Positions 63,580-64,000 of a DNA stretch of 64,000 bases are shown here, one piece after another; the stretch's first letter is position 1, and every line of letters begins with the position of its first letter. Source of the DNA: Acanthacorydalis orientalis. Taxonomy: Eukaryota > Arthropoda > Insecta > Megaloptera > Corydalidae. The notes beneath the pieces were generated by a model. That model ran no database searches and had not been told where the DNA came from. It saw nothing but the letters and a program-made list of their open reading frames with translations. Made by a program: the position numbers and the translations under genes. The stretch lies in assembly GCA_034766995.1 (NCBI GenBank), contig CM068317.1, positions 7,935,001-7,999,000 on the forward strand, written 5' to 3'.

Positions 63580-64000
63580 TTTAAAACATTTTCGGTCTAA
63601 AATTATAAAATAAATTAGAAATGGAAATTATTTTTTTATTTATAAATAAATTTATTTTTCATTGTTTCTTCATGATTATTTACATAAAATTGATAAAAAT
63701 ATTTTTGCACAGAAATAATGAAATAAAAATAAGTAAACATTTAATAGACATTAAAAATAATTTCGTACTTAAAGAAACATGTTTTTAGATTTGTATTTAC
63801 AAGATTTTTTAAAATGAATATGAAAATAAAATGTTAGCTTTCAGTCTTTGAAGCCGGGGATAGAAAAAGGGTACTGGAAATTTTAACAAATATTTTTCGA
63901 TTAATTGGACATTCTTTTATCGTAAAAAAATAAAAATTACCAATTTGTCTGTAACAAAAAAATATGTTAATTCAGATTAGGCATTAGAAATTTTACATCT

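Larger units (their letters stand above)
54162..64000. other. Region upstream of the candidate first cut exon, no coding gene seen
   Basis: Nearly 10 kb with TA arrays and higher-GC islands at 55.15-55.26, 57.29-57.77, 60.05-60.56, 60.70-60.90 and 62.01-62.54 kb. I found no further cut coding exon and no other gene. Transcription start, 5' UTR exons and upstream enhancers would be expected here or beyond the window. Confidence 0.7.

Overview
The window is AT-rich DNA (by eye about three quarters A+T) from an animal, almost certainly an insect. The evidence is spliced introns with GT/AG ends, dense (TA)n microsatellites, relics of piggyBac, mariner and pogo/Tigger DNA transposons, and one large developmental gene whose protein is much closer to Drosophila Cut than to vertebrate CUX1. 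The insect order cannot be fixed from the sequence alone.

The one gene that can be assembled is the homeobox gene cut (ct, CUX family), on the minus strand. Seven exons join in consistent reading phase: 54161-54036 (candidate first coding exon), 46612-46297 (coiled coil), 38975-37971 (CUT repeat 1), 28079-28044 (a 36-nt microexon), 14294-13979 (linker), 13844-12569 (CUT repeat 2 and the first part of CUT repeat 3) and 12483-11173 (rest of CUT repeat 3, homeodomain, acidic tail, stop). Together they make 4386 nt, 1461 codons plus a stop. The four 5' introns are very long (about 7.4, 7.3, 9.9 and 13.7 kb); the two near the 3' end are 134 and 85 bp. This matches the cut locus elsewhere, where large introns hold tissue-specific enhancers.

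Layout: 1-10.6 kb is intergenic, with TA arrays, a 20-22 bp minisatellite, a decayed piggyBac element (about 2677-5156, transposase on the minus strand) and an internally deleted pogo/Tigger element (6212-6900). 10.6-11.17 kb is probable cut 3' UTR. 11.17-14.3 kb holds the three 3' exons. 14.3-54 kb holds the other exons in long introns that carry a piggyBac-type MITE near 17 kb, a mariner fragment at 20.75-21 kb, three related deleted mariner copies between 29 and 34 kb and an almost fully palindromic TTAA-flanked MITE at 45.2-45.4 kb. 54.2-64 kb is upstream of the first recognised coding exon and contains several islands of higher GC and complexity that may be promoters, 5' UTR exons or enhancers.

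No rRNA, tRNA, CRISPR array or prokaryotic operon was seen. The most interesting points are the phase-compatible microexon, the unrecognised N-terminal exon (with a possible second start in an extended coiled-coil exon), an exon-like open segment on the opposite strand at 49787-49866, the cluster of deleted mariner copies, and the GC-rich islands within the locus.
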